A stretch of DNA of 64,000 bases from Owenia fusiformis. Taxonomy: Eukaryota > Annelida > Polychaeta > Sabellida > Oweniidae. Below, piece by piece: positions 44,252-55,589 of this stretch (its first letter is position 1; the number at the start of each line of letters is the position of its first letter). A program made the translations under genes and the position numbers. The notes under the pieces were generated by a model that worked only from the letters and a program-made list of their open reading frames with translations, made no database searches and had not been told where the DNA came from. The stretch spans positions 36,011,425 through 36,075,424 of the forward strand of contig CAIIXF020000010.1 in NCBI GenBank assembly GCA_903813345.2, read 5' to 3'.

Positions 44252-45361
44252 CTGGAAAAACACAAAAATAAACATCATCATCAAATTGTACCCAGATTTC
44301 TAAAAAGCATAGTAATATAGATAATACATGGTTATAAAATAATACCCAAGTGAGAAGTAATTTATTGTTTCGTTACCGTGGTGATCGTGATTAGAAATAG
44401 ATTATGACACAACTCTTAGATCAAAATGTTTTACAAGCTTTACAGAATATTAAGTAACACTTTTTTGGGTTAAATATTGCTGTGTAAGTGTATAAATTTA
44501 ACACTTCTGTTAGTTTAACTATTTTAAGTTTAACACCTGTATAAGTTTAACACTTCTCTATGCTAAATACTTCAGTAAGTAAGTTTAATACTTCTATAAA
44601 TTTCGATTGTATCATAAGGGTTCAACCTGGTGACCATATAAATTCCCATAGCTTCCTATTCACCTTTAGACTTAACAGCAGCACAGTCACCTCATAAATA
44701 TATTCCAAAGTCAGAAATAGCATTGATGGTATGAAGCAATACAGTTTACACAAGCAGATACAGGTTTCACTAGAATATCTGATGCTTCTGACAAACAGGC
44801 AAAATTGGATATTATGATTTCAACGTAGAATCAAGTTCAAAATTCTTCAAAGCAAATGGGGAAATTCAGCTGTTGCCTGAAGATAATAAAATGCCTATAA
44901 CTTTGTCAATCAATGCTCTAATAATTGATTCTGCATCTGAAACATAACTGATGATCAACTTGAAGTCTTGACACAGATATTCCTGCAATAGATCTATCCT
45001 TAACTGTGTTTTTCTAAATTATAGTGACAACGACTACGAATAAATGTGAACAGAATGAGGTTAGACATATTTTCCTTAATTTGTGAAAGTTTCATGAGAA
45101 ATTTTGCAGGAGAAACATAATATAAGTATCACCCTGTATATATAGTAGAACGTGTGTATATCTGAACACCTCTCCAAACTAAACACCTCTCAATGTGAAC
45201 ATTTTTTCAGTCCAATTGCTATAGATTATGATCAAATTAAAATGTGAACACCTGTCAATCTGAACACTATTGGCTGGCCTATAAGAGTTCAGAGCACTAA
45301 TGATAAATAACTTTTATTACACTGGCTTTGAAGGAATCTTTTTGCCAGAAGTCAAACTCAC

Positions 45362-45646
45362 CTTTTGAAACCATGGATCTGAACCAGACAGAAATGTTAT
45401 CTTATAGTAAATTCTTTTAGGTGGTTTAAATTCATAATTTTTACTGTTTCTTCCAATATGATTATCATCACCTATTCCTTCAGTCCATTCCCCAGATGTG
45501 ACCTCAACAGATTCATTTTTGAAAATAGCATTAACATTGGTTTTCTCCAAAGATTGTTTTGGGGCATTTACAATGGGGATAACATCAGAAAATATGTCTT
45601 CTTCCCAGAATATAATTGTAGTATCTTCAGATTCATGTTGCGACAT
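45362..45646 (-). CDS. Candidate alternative first coding exon of DAPK1 locus (95 codons)
   Basis: An ATG at 45646 (A at -3) opens a 95-codon acidic frame that ends at the strong donor CAAAAG|GTGAGT, in phase 0. It could therefore splice directly to the ankyrin exon at 44251. The peptide (MSQHESEDTTIIFWEEDIFS ... SGSDPWFQK) matches no domain I recognise. The frame is open upstream to 45670 without a good acceptor, which favours a first exon. If real, it would give a kinase-less product with a new N-terminus. It may also be a chance frame beside a donor. Confidence 0.45.
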
Positions 45647-45654
45647 TTTCAAGG

Positions 45655-46320
45655 TCCTTTTGTGACAATGTCATGTTCATTTTGCAGTATTGTCATATTC
45701 ATTTTGTAACAGTTTCTTTCATTTGCAAAATAGTGATCTCATTTGCAGTTTTTCCATTTTATTTTTTAACATTGTCATATTCATTTGTAGCATCATCATA
45801 TTTCTTTTTGTGCATGTGAAATTCTCATGTTCCTTTTTCCGGCATTGTTAAATTCATTTCGTAATATAATCATATTATTCTACGTTCACGACATTGCCCT
45901 ATTCATTTTGAAAGATTGCTATTTCATATGCAACATTGCAAATTATATTTATAACATATTAGTTTGTAACAAGATCATGTTCCTTCTTGTGACACAGACT
46001 CATTCATTTTGTATGATGTCATATCCCATTCATAATGTTGCCATATTTATATTTATGTTACAACATTGTAACAATTTGTAACATTGTCACATTCAATTGT
46101 AACATTATCACGTTCCTTTTCTAACTTTGTCCTATTTTGTTTGTGATATTGCCATAGTCATTTTGGAACATTATCCTATTCATTTTGTCACATTATCCTA
46201 TTAATTGTGGAACATTATCCTATTCATTTTGTAACATTATCCTATTCATTTTGTAACATTGTCACATTCATTTTGTAACATTGCAAAATCCACTTGCAGC
46301 ATTGTTGAATTAATTTTACA
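45655..46320 (+). repeat. Degenerate ~28-bp repeat of CATTTTGTAACATTGTCA units
   Basis: Units like TTCATTTTGTAACATTGTCA recur with strong divergence over ~650 bp. The best stretch is 46150-46290 (CATTATCCTATTCATTTTGT). Confidence 0.8.
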
Positions 46321-46539
46321 GCTTATTTGGCAGCAGCTTTCATGATCTGCAACATTCACATATTTGTTCACAACTTTGTCAAAACCACTATTAGAATAAT
46401 TACCTCTTATGCAACTACCAGCTAAAAGTATTCGTTTTGATTTGATTATCTAGCTCATAATACCATTGGGATAGGGGATAATGAACTTAGTCCAAGAGAA
46501 GTGTCAAATTAGCAACTTATTTGATTAAAGTTTATATAT

Positions 46540-46680
46540 TTGTTTTATGTTTTCTTTAAATATTTCAAACACAATATAATTCTTTTATGTTTTCCATAAA
46601 TATTTCAAACACAATATACTGTAATTATTTTATGTTTTCAATAAATATTTCAAACACAATATAATTCTTTTAGGTTTACA
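46540..46680 (+). repeat. ~46-bp direct repeat, three copies
   Basis: TTTTATGTTTTC(T/C/A) then ATAAATATTTCAAACACAATAT repeated three times. Confidence 0.8.
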
Positions 46681-46974
46681 GAATATAATTCTTCTTTGTT
46701 TTCCTCTTTAGGTTCTACATCTAGATTCCTCTCCTTTGAAGTCTTGGACACCATGTAATTTTGTTTTTTCTTTAGAAACCATGCACGTCCACTATGTTTT
46801 CATTGAAGGTTGTAAACACTATGTAATTCTACTACGTTTTCCTATTTATGGTTTTAGTCATAATCTAATTCCCTTTAGGTCCTAGATATCATGTAAATCT
46901 ACCTTTTCTTTAAGGTTTTCAACACCATTTATAACTATGGTTTTCTTCCACTATGATTTTGACAATTAGACACC

Positions 46975-47430
46975 TTGTAGTTCCACATTTTCCAATAAGG
47001 TTTTAAACACACTGGACCTGTAATTACATGATGTTTTCCAATAAGGTTTTAAACACACTTTGCTTGTAATTCCACTATGTTTTCCAATAAGGTTTTAAAC
47101 ACACTGGACCTGTAATTCCACTATGTTTTCCAATAAGGTTTTAAACACACTGGACCTGTAATTCCACGATGTTTTCCAATAAGGTTTTAAACACACTTTG
47201 CTTGTAATTCCACTATGTTTTCCAATAAGGTTTTAAACACACTGGACCTGTAATTCCACTATGTTTTCCAATAAGGTTTTAAACACACTGGACCTGTAAT
47301 TCCACTATGTTTTCCAATAAGGTTTTAAACACACTGGACCTGTAATTCCACGATGTTTTCCAACAAGGTTTTAAACACACTTTGCTTGTAATTCCACGAT
47401 GTTTTCCAATAAGGTTTTAAACACTCTGTA
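46975..47430 (+). repeat. Minisatellite, 46-bp unit, about ten copies
   Basis: Unit CCACTATGTTTTCCAATAAG, GTTTTAAACACACTGGACCT, GTAATT. Two variant types (GGACCTG and TTTGCTTG) alternate in a higher-order pattern, indicating multi-unit duplication. Confidence 0.93.
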
Positions 47431-47604
47431 CATATAATTCCATTAAAGTTTGCCTTAAAGTGTTAAACATCGCAATATTACACCGAGATACGATGGTAAC
47501 ATTTTCGTCAAGGCTTTATGTTATCAATGCAAACTCCTACTTCTACCTTTACAATATCCTAAATCATTTGCATTCCAATCCTTAAAATCCTATGTTGGTT
47601 GTGT

Positions 47605-47766
47605 TTTAAATTGTAAAATAAAAATTAAAAAAGTAGAATTTACAAAACATAAAGAGAACAGCCTCAAGCTTACACTCTAAATTGTATAGAAATGCAAAAA
47701 AATTAAATGCTTCAATCAAATTTAAGAGAGAAAATCCAAGAAATAAACACAAGCAGAGAGTGATTT
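47605..47766 (-). repeat. Dispersed MITE-like repeat, diverged
   Basis: ACACTCTAAATTGTATAGAA, ATGCAAAAAAATTAAATGCT and AGAGAGAAAATCC are recognisable. Confidence 0.75.
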
Positions 47767-48549
47767 TAAACGCAGTCGATATACATAATCCAAGTCAGTT
47801 CTGTTAATTTTCAAACCTGTAAAACTAATACAAAGATTACCACCAGGTTAAACCCTACTCAAAATTCCTACATAGATACAACGTAACTTCAAACTTCAAG
47901 TGACTACCAAATACCTATGTAAACGAGAGACCATATCAAAATCACATTTTACTCAGTTGCTTGATTTCTTATGAACCTGGAGGGATTGATATGAGCAAAA
48001 CTCTTATTAATAAGTCAGCAGGGAGGGGGTTTTCAACGGCAAGGAGGGAGGGGGCATCAAACAGCAAATTACACCTGCCTATCATAAACACTTCAGTCAG
48101 TGTTTAATCAGTTTAACTAAGAATAACTTGATCTAGATAAAACACTTCCCACCAGTTTCTCTCTTTTCCAATTTTTTTATTTGAAACACCAAACCACATT
48201 GATTTTCTCGTTATGAACTTGTGTCCCTCAGGTATTTCGTAGAGAATGTACAAAATTATCATTTTCACATGTTCTCTTACACTATTTTTTCATGATTAAT
48301 CAAAAATCTCAATTTTAGCTCAGAAAGGTGCAAACAAGATTCCAAGTGGGTGCAAGCATTTTATATAGAGTCCTAGGTGGGTGCAAGCATTTCCATCAAA
48401 AATCAGAACCAGGTGAGCACATATATGCCAAATATCATGGGACGCTCCCTAAGAGATAGGAGCGAAGCTTATCAACAAGTGCGGCATGTACTTTGTAATA
48501 TAGCAATCATCTGAAGAGGCCTGTTCGTAAATAAAGCATAACAACAGTG
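47767..48549. other. Unassigned intronic or upstream DNA
   Basis: Small G-rich patch near 48020-48055 (GGGAGGGGGTTTTCAACGGC). The GTGGGTGCAAGCATTT motif at 48344-48391 occurs twice. No exon recognised. Confidence 0.35.
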
Positions 48550-48707
48550 GCATTTTGAAAAATAGAGAGAAAAAGTATTGAATTACCAAGGAATAAAGTA
48601 TGCAGACATGTAAATAATACTCTAAATTGTACAGAAATGCAACAAAATCAGGCAGTTCAATTAAATTTTAGAGAGAAATGGATGCCAAAAGTATGACCAG
48701 ATAAAAA
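48550..48707 (-). repeat. Dispersed MITE-like repeat
   Basis: ACCAAGGAATAAAGTATGCA, ACTCTAAATTGTACAGAAAT and TTTTAGAGAGAAATGGAT. Confidence 0.78.
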
Positions 48708-48899
48708 TCGTTATCGCCAGGTTTCAAAGGATTTGGGCTTCTTTCTTGTTTATCAATGTTCTGGATTCGAAGTGGATTAAAAGTGGAGATTGATTTCAAA
48801 GCATCAATGGCAACATTCAAAAAAACAAATAAAGCATCATTTTTAGCAAACACTCAAGAAAATCAATCAATCAAATAAAATGACAATCAAAGAATGGAA

Positions 48900-49240
48900 T
48901 AAACAAACAACCAATTATATAATATACTAGATATAGTATACTGAACAATCAACCAATGAAATGAACAATCAAATACACTTTACAATCTATGAATAAAATA
49001 AATAGTCAACCTATATGCTGAACAATCAATCATTTTGACAAACAACCAATAAAATGAACAATCAACCTATATGCTGAACAATCAATCATTTTGACAAACA
49101 ACCAATAAAATGACCAATCAACCTATATGCTGAACAATCAATCATTTTGACAGACAACCAATAAAATGACCAATCAACGTATATGCTGAACAATCAATCA
49201 TTTTGACAAACAACCAATAAAATGACCAATCAACCTTGAA
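48900..49240 (+). repeat. Minisatellite, ~56-bp unit, about four and a half copies
   Basis: CAATCAACCTATATGCTGAA, CAATCAATCATTTTGACAAA, CAACCAATAAAATGACC. Regular from about 48990; a simpler CAATCAA-rich stretch precedes it. Confidence 0.9.
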
Positions 49241-49423
49241 TATGTGAAGATCTAGAAATGCTAACACATTGAAATGTAAATATAAACACTTTGAAATATG
49301 AACACCTCAAAGACCTTGAAATTATGAACACTTCATGTTGATTAAACTGGTGTTTATATTTGACAGATACCCTTTCCTAATTACTAGGCTCTAACATTTG
49401 ACAGACTGAACCTGTTCTATTGA

Positions 49424-49690
49424 AATATATATATATATCTTTTATTGACTCTTTAGATGTCATATCATGACATATTAGTCACTAAGGTAGAGCAGTTCTT
49501 CCCATTGTCGAGTTGAAGAACTGGTATCTTTATTCTGGCTAGAACCATAGACAATTCTAGCCAGCGCCAGCCTTTTATCGAGTTAGCAGCACTCTAGTAA
49601 TCGCCAGTATAGGTCAGCAGTCATAGGTCAAAGACAAATCACAAGAAGTGCTGTGACCTGGGTTTGAACCCAAGACCTCTGCTTTTTCCA
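49424..49690 (-). repeat. SINE-like element with polymerase III B box and (AT)n tail, copy 1
   Basis: Read on the minus strand, it has a B-box-like GGTTCAAACCC (49661-49671), a ~200-bp body containing GGCTGGCGCTGGCTAGAATT, and a 3' end TCTAAAGAGTCAATAAAAGA followed by an AT microsatellite. The body and tail match 61815-62025. No A box was identified, so the tRNA origin is probable but unproven. Confidence 0.7.
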
Positions 49691-49736
49691 GATGCATTTG
49701 TATATGAATAAAGATGATCATGTTTCAAAGAAAATC

Positions 49737-49850
49737 AGGCCCATAGCCATTTGGAGGGGGGGGGGCGGCCTTGGGGTTCGAGCAACGTCGCCCCCTCCTT
49801 TTTCTAAAAAGTAAACCCTCCCTTGGCAAATCCTGGCTACGGGCCTGGAA
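49737..49850. mobile_element. GGCCCGTAGCC-type MITE, complete short copy
   Basis: Begins AGGCCCATAGCC and ends GGCTACGGGCCT, with G-rich then C-rich arms. A ~114-bp palindromic element. Confidence 0.75.
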
Positions 49851-49980
49851 ATAAGAGTGAAATAAGAATGGAATAAACAAGGAATAAACTAAACAGGCAT
49901 GTAGTGAACACTCTAAATTGCATAGAAATGCAAGAAAATTCTAGAAAAAGTCTAGTCAATTTCTAGAGATAAAAGAAAAA
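49850..49980 (-). repeat. Dispersed MITE-like repeat, truncated
   Basis: AACAAGGAATAAACTAAACA, ACTCTAAATTGCATAGAAAT and GCAAGAAAATTCTAG. It starts at the very edge of the MITE at 49737-49850. Confidence 0.75.
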
Positions 49981-50236
49981 AAGAAAAATGTGAAATATGA
50001 GAGACCAGGAAGATGATAGTTATTAGGAATATCAATATGTGTATGAACCATCTAGATGATCAATATAACAAAATAATACGCTATCATAGTAATGTACTTA
50101 TAAACATCTGTTACATTAAATATTAAACCGGTAAGGTCACAATAACCCGCAGTATTTTAGAAGCACAGTTAAGTTCAGCAGGTCCTACTATTCTCCTACT
50201 ACCCGGGTATCAAAGCTCAGTACATCAGCGAAATAG

Positions 50237-50415
50237 GCCCGTAGCAAGAATTCACCAAGGGGGGGGGGTTTCACTTTTTAAAATATTCCAGGGGGGTTCA
50301 CTTTTGACAACTTTGGCCCAAAAGTGGCCAAAATCACTTGAAAAGTGCTCAGAATTTTTGCCCTGGGGGAGATTCACTTGAATCCCCTGAACCCCCCCCC
50401 CGCCTATGGGCCTAA
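50237..50415. mobile_element. GGCCCGTAGCC-type MITE, full copy
   Basis: AGGCCCGTAGCAAGAATT at the left and CCGCCTATGGGCCTA at the right. The inner arms contain GGGGGTTCACTTTTGACAA and its inverse GATTCACTTGAATCCCC. Confidence 0.78.
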
Positions 50416-50556
50416 GTTATTGTACCTGTGCCTCTTCTATATAGTGGTTTGGTGGTGGTGGTAGTGGTACTCTTCCGATCCAATAGTTTGATATTTGCTT
50501 TAAATGAGAGCATCATCTAGTACACCTTACCTACTGGGCTCTAACACTGAGGATAC

Positions 50557-50983
50557 TACAGGGTGGGCCAAAAAAGGTATTAGAGTCCATTTCACTGCTT
50601 CATTTCGTCAGTAGAACAGCAAAAATAAGAAATTGGGAGACCATTGTGCAATAATATATGGAAAAGTATATTCATAATGTACATGAATGACATTTGTATA
50701 TTTCAGATTTTTTAGTTTTTTGTGCAATAAGCTTGTGCCCTCCTGTAAATTGAAGAATTTCCGCCATGTTAATCTTATTGAAAATAACATGGCAGAGAAA
50801 CATCCCAATATAAGAGGCCACACACTTTATAAGCCAAACTAGAAGCAATCCAAGATATACAAATGTCATTCATGTACAATAGGAATATATTTTTCCATAT
50901 ATTATTGCAAAATGATATTTTGATTTCTTATTTTTTAGCTTTAACTGACGCAGTTAAACAGTGAAATGGACTCTATAACCCTA
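50557..50983. mobile_element. Fold-back MITE with ~150-bp arms
   Basis: Left CAGGGTGGGCC, then TTAGAGTCCATTTCACTG; right CAGTGAAATGGACTCTATA. Further inside, ACATGAATGACATTTGTATA mirrors TATACAAATGTCATTCATGT. The left CAGGGTG terminus after TA resembles mariner-type ends. Confidence 0.8.
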
Positions 50984-51194
50984 GAAAATAGACCAATGAA
51001 ACTTAAGAGAATAAAGAACATAGAATTGTGCCAAGTATTACCCATACTTGATGACTGAGTTATCAAGATTTGTTTAGGTAAACCTTTTTTTAGCTCACCT
51101 TGTACTTTCTATATCGTACACATAATCCCAGCCTTGCCCCAATTCCCTTTGCCCACCCCCTATGAGATGGTTGGGGAGGCCGGGTGTGGCAAGG

Positions 51195-51412
51195 ACTTTC
51201 TGTAATTCGCCATGGACCTCCATTCTCTGAGTAAGGGAACTACGTGGCTACATCCAGGGAGCTACATAGCCAAAAAATCTTTCAAAATCATGCAGTTTTT
51301 CACCATTCTGAGCACATTTTCAGTGATTTTGGCCATACTGGACCAAATTGTCACAAGTGAACCCCCCCCCCCCCCCCCCCCCCCCCTTGGCAAATCCTGG
51401 CTACGGGCCTGT
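51195..51412. repeat. GGCCCGTAGCC-type MITE, right part with long C tract
   Basis: A C run at 51361-51386 precedes TTGGCAAATCCTGGCTACGG and GCCTG. The left part is diverged. Confidence 0.7.
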
Positions 51413-52256
51413 CATAAAACACTTAATAATTTAAATAGCTATAAAAGTCTAGAATGAGTCATTCTGAATCATAAACTACATGTACATGTAAAACGATAAC
51501 CTTGTTCGATTTAGTAAATACAGTGAAAGTAAGTATTTTATGTGATCTACTTATACAAATTAAACACTCCGCCCTGTCAGGAATGTCTACGTACACTCAT
51601 ACACTCGAGTAAATTATTCAAAATATAAGTCCAAAATTTCTAAAATATAATAACATATAACTATAAATTATTATTGTATATGGTTTGAAAATATTTTGAC
51701 CTACCTCCATCGTATGGTTTTAGTCCTAAAATAGTCCAGGTATGCACTCAAAATAAGCTCCTAATTATAAATACATGTACACATATGCAGGTAGATTTAC
51801 CTGTGTGTGCTATAATGTGGATGTATACACATGAACAATTTCCTATATTTTACTTGTTGCTTTTCAATGCAAACCTTTAACGCCTATAAGACTGCATAAA
51901 AAATCCAATAAAATATTTTTAACATGTTACAAAAATTATCATTATTAAAATGTTTAATGTTAAACATACTGTAGGGGACTTTTAATGTATTTAGTATGTG
52001 TTTATGTGAAATCAATAAAAATTAGATTAGTTGTTCAAAAAATTATTTTATTCATATTAATAGTTTATTTCTCAGGATCTCTTCTAGTCAATGTAATGGC
52101 TTAAAATACAGGGGTCCCAGAATATTTTGAAAGTTTTGAACATTGATTTGAATTATGCTTTGAATTACATTTGTAATGTACAATTTTTAAAAAATTTTGT
52201 AACATTTGTTTGAAATGCTTGGAATGTACCATAGACTACGAAAATTTAACAAATAT
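51413..52256. other. Unassigned AT-rich DNA
   Basis: No repeat, exon or terminal sequence recognised. Confidence 0.35.
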
Positions 52257-52372
52257 TCTGAACCCATTTACCCCCCCCCCCCTCTTTTTGGGGGCTTGCT
52301 TCACTTGCAGTGATGCAAACCCCAAAAATGCACCCCTTCTTGACAACTGCTGACTATGCCCCTGGTAACATA
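52257..52372 (-). repeat. G-rich repeat fragment shared with 15398-15500
   Basis: Inverse of CCAGGGGCATAGTCAGCAGT, GGTTTGCATCACTGCAAGTG and AAGCAAGCCCCC, followed by a C run. It has the same core as the fragment nested in the UBL7-intron transposon. Confidence 0.68.
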
Positions 52373-52487
52373 TGAGTTTGGAACACATTGCAAATATGGT
52401 TACAAAACTGTAACTATTTGTTACGGACACCAAATGCTGACCATCAATGCCAAACACACAAGTCACAACAAAATGGTAGCTTTACAG

Positions 52488-52562
52488 GCCCGTAGCCAGG
52501 ATTTGCCAAGGGGGGGTTCACTTTTTGAAAATTCCAGGGGGGTTCACTTGTGACAATTTTGG
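52488..52562 (+). repeat. GGCCCGTAGCC-type MITE, left part
   Basis: AGGCCCGTAGCCAGGATTTG, CCAAGGGGGGGTTCAC and CAGGGGGGTTCACTTGTGAC. The right end is missing. Confidence 0.75.
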
Positions 52563-53254
52563 AACTATACTGAACGTCACTATTTCAGGGGATGACATAA
52601 AATTGGTGAATTCTGCTGTGGATTGTTATGTGTGTTAAATGTATTCTAATTATATTAACCAATAAGATATAATGATGCCCCTAAGAATTTAAATTTTGTT
52701 ATAACTGTCAATGCTGCATGATATCCTAACAAGCAAACCAGAAGGCAATGGAAAAACTTGCCCTTTAAAATGCCTGGACAACATTTATTAAATTGCCGCT
52801 TTGATTTATAGTCTTCCAAATTGATCAATAATTGATCAATAAGCATAAACCGTTTTATCTTCCTTCCATTTGATGATATTACAGTTGTCATGGTAACTAT
52901 CAAAAAATCAATTCGCAATCACAACTTACATACAAATTATCAAAAATAATTCTAGTTTATTGAAAAAAGATGAAAATGGACTAATGGATTATGGAAAGTT
53001 CGGTTATTTTCCAAAATAAGTGAACCGAAAACTCCAATCAGAGCATTCTAGGATTCGGAAGAAAAGAATGTGATATTTGTCTTTTGCCAGCCAAAAATAT
53101 TTTTTCCAAGAATCTTTTCACAATCAGAAATAATAAGCGGCAACAATATGAAACAAGAACACAAACGTGTACAATATGTCCCCACCTATGGGTAATCCTG
53201 TCAAATGATTATCCTAAAAATGAGTAGACAAGACTTTACCGACACAATTTGAGG

Positions 53255-54100
53255 ACGGAGAATCCAAAATGGCCATCTTAAAATTTACCAAGAATGACAA
53301 AAAATTAGTCAGTTCTAGATTTTCATACTAAGAACCACCCCTGAAAATTTGAAATTGATCCCTCACACAGTTAACCAGAAAACATGTAAACAAGACGTTA
53401 CAGACGAGATTTGAGGACAGAAAATCCAAAATGGCTGCCTTGACATTTATCCAGAATGCCAAAAACTAATCTGTTCTAGATTTTCATACTAAGAATCATC
53501 CCTGAAAATTTAAAATTGATGTACCAAACAGTTCACCTGGAAATGTGTAGACAAGACTTTACAGACAAGATTTTAGGACAGAAAATCCAAAATGGCTGCC
53601 TTGACATTTACCCAGAATGCCCAAAAACTAATCAGTTCTAGATTTTCATAATAAGAATCATCCCTGAAAATTTGAAATTGATCTACCAAACGGTTCACCT
53701 AAAAACGCGTAGACAAGACTTTACGGGCAAGATTTTAAGACGGAAAATCCAAAATGGCTGCCTTGACATTTATCCAGAATGCCGTAAAAATTATCAGATC
53801 TAGATTTTCATACTGAAAATCATCCCTGAAAATTTGAAATTGATCTACCAAACGGTTCACCTGAAAATGCGTAGACAAGACTTTACAGACACGATTTTAG
53901 GACGGAAAATCCAAAATGGCTGCCTTGACATTTACCCAGAATGCCCAAAAACTAATCAGATCTAGATTCTCATACTAAGAATCATCCCTGAAAATTTGAA
54001 ATTGATCTACCAAACGGTTCACCTGAAAACGCGTAGACAAGACTTTACAGACAAGATTTTAGGACGGAAAAATCCAAAATGGCCGACAATAAAAAAGTGA
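53255..54100 (+). repeat. Tandem array in element C, ~161-bp unit
   Basis: CCAAAATGGCTGCCTTGACA recurs at about 53262, 53427, 53588, 53750, 53911 and 54073. Each unit also holds ATCCCTGAAAATTTGAAATT and CGTAGACAAGACTTTACAGA. Confidence 0.9.
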
Positions 54101-54556
54101 TTATGAGTTTTTGCTGAAATCTTTTTACAAAATTATCACATATACCTACTGTTAACAATAACATAAGCTTTTACAACAAAGTACACCTGAAATTATTTAT
54201 AAAGCTACTAAAAAGTTAAAGCATGAAAACTGAAAAACACCATTCAATATGATACAAAGTATTATCGTGCGCTAACTTTTCTTAAAACATTCAAAATGGC
54301 TGACATGACTGAGCTAACAGGTCCAAAACCTAATCAGATCTAGAATGAAGTGAGCTGAACAAGATGTTAAAGTTTTAAAAGCAACTGTGAAGCCGTTTTT
54401 CTTAAAGTTTGCAGACAAGGATTTTAGCATTTGACTTCAAAATGGCCGACAGGAAGTAGGTATCGAGTTAATTTTTTTTCATCCACATCTGCATGCACTC
54501 ATAAATTATCCCTGAAAATTTGAAGGTGATATCTGCAGCGGTTTTGGAGAAAACTC

Positions 54557-54630
54557 CCGGACGTACGGACGGACAGACAGACGGACAGACAGACGGACGG
54601 ACAGACAGACGGACGGACAGACGGACGCGC
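54557..54630 (+). repeat. GGAC/AGAC microsatellite of element C
   Basis: About eighteen tetranucleotides mixing CGGA and CAGA. Repetitive RLSVR/DGQT peptides from it are not genes. Confidence 0.92.
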
Positions 54631-54809
54631 CTAGGCCGACAATATGGCCCCACACTATGTGGTGGGGACATAAAAACAAGTACAGATGAACCCCTAAATG
54701 CTTATTAACTAAGTTTGTAATCAATTTCACATCAAAATAATAAGCGGTGACAACTATACAATTAATCATCCAAAGCCTCATTAAAAAGGTAGGCTTTCTT
54801 TTGCTCATA

Positions 54810-54868
54810 AGATTAAAGAGTGAAATCAGCAAGGAATAAACTAAACAGACATGTAGTTAACACTCAAT
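54810..54868 (-). repeat. Dispersed MITE-like repeat, left fragment
   Basis: TCAGCAAGGAATAAACTAAA, CAGACATGTAGTTAACACTC, then it stops within the family consensus. Confidence 0.7.
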
Positions 54869-55589
54869 GGTCATCTTTTGAATGGTAACAATATAATTTG
54901 AAATAAATATATATAGTTTTCTCGATATTGTTTTAGAAAACACATCAGAAACTTCTTTTGTTCTTGGTATCATATGTTCGGAATGAAATGAAACGTCTAT
55001 CCGAACCTCATTGGAACAAAACGACATAAACACAATGTGTTTAGGTCTCTCAATTTTGTAATTGTACAAAGGAAAGTTTGGTTGATTTAAAAAAATCTTG
55101 TTAATGAAATAAAAGGTTTATCTTAATTCTTATCTATTTTGGTTTTTTTTTGGTTTTAATTTTTTGAATACCTTTTGTAAAATCAACCAAAATGTCCTTT
55201 GTATAACTATAATATTGAGAGGTCTAAGAAAATGTTGTATATGCTATTTTGTTCCAACAAGCTTCAGAAATATATTTCATTTCATTCTCAAGAATTGGTA
55301 GAAAGGAACAAAAAACAGTTGCACTAAAAAACAAAAAATGTTAAAAAATGTTAACAAAAACAGTTAAATAAAATATATTGTTTGTATACTACTTATATGT
55401 AATATTGACGCACCTTTGAGTGCCACTGTTATAAAAGTGACTGTCAAATAAATAATAAATAAATAAATAAATATATAAATTATTTTTGCATTAAATTTTT
55501 GTCAATCAGTCAACATTACATAAAGGACCATGTTTCTTTACAGAATGTTTTCAATAATTGATTTAAGAGGAAAACATTGTTGAATTCAG
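54869..55589. other. Unassigned AT-rich DNA between two MITE fragments
   Basis: No exon recognised. AAATAAATAAATAAAT microsatellite at about 55447-55472. Confidence 0.4.

Larger units (their letters stand above)
53170..54676 (+). mobile_element. HINE/pearl-like non-autonomous Helentron, element C
   Basis: The left end carries AATATGTCCCCACC (53174-53187). Five to six ~161-bp units follow. The right part is a GGAC/AGAC microsatellite, and the end is a hairpin (CCCCACACTATGTGGTGGGG at 54648-54667) followed by ACATAAAAA. The outer arm is the inverse of the left end, and the ATGTC(A/C)CCACC motif is shared with element B. Confidence 0.65.

Noticed and set aside
52655-52918. 87-codon minus-strand open frame
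   Set aside because: No domain, no splice signals and AT-rich chance composition.
54468-54832. Open frames with SVRLSVRPSV and DGQTDGQT repeats
   Set aside because: Same artefact from the GGAC/AGAC microsatellite of element C.
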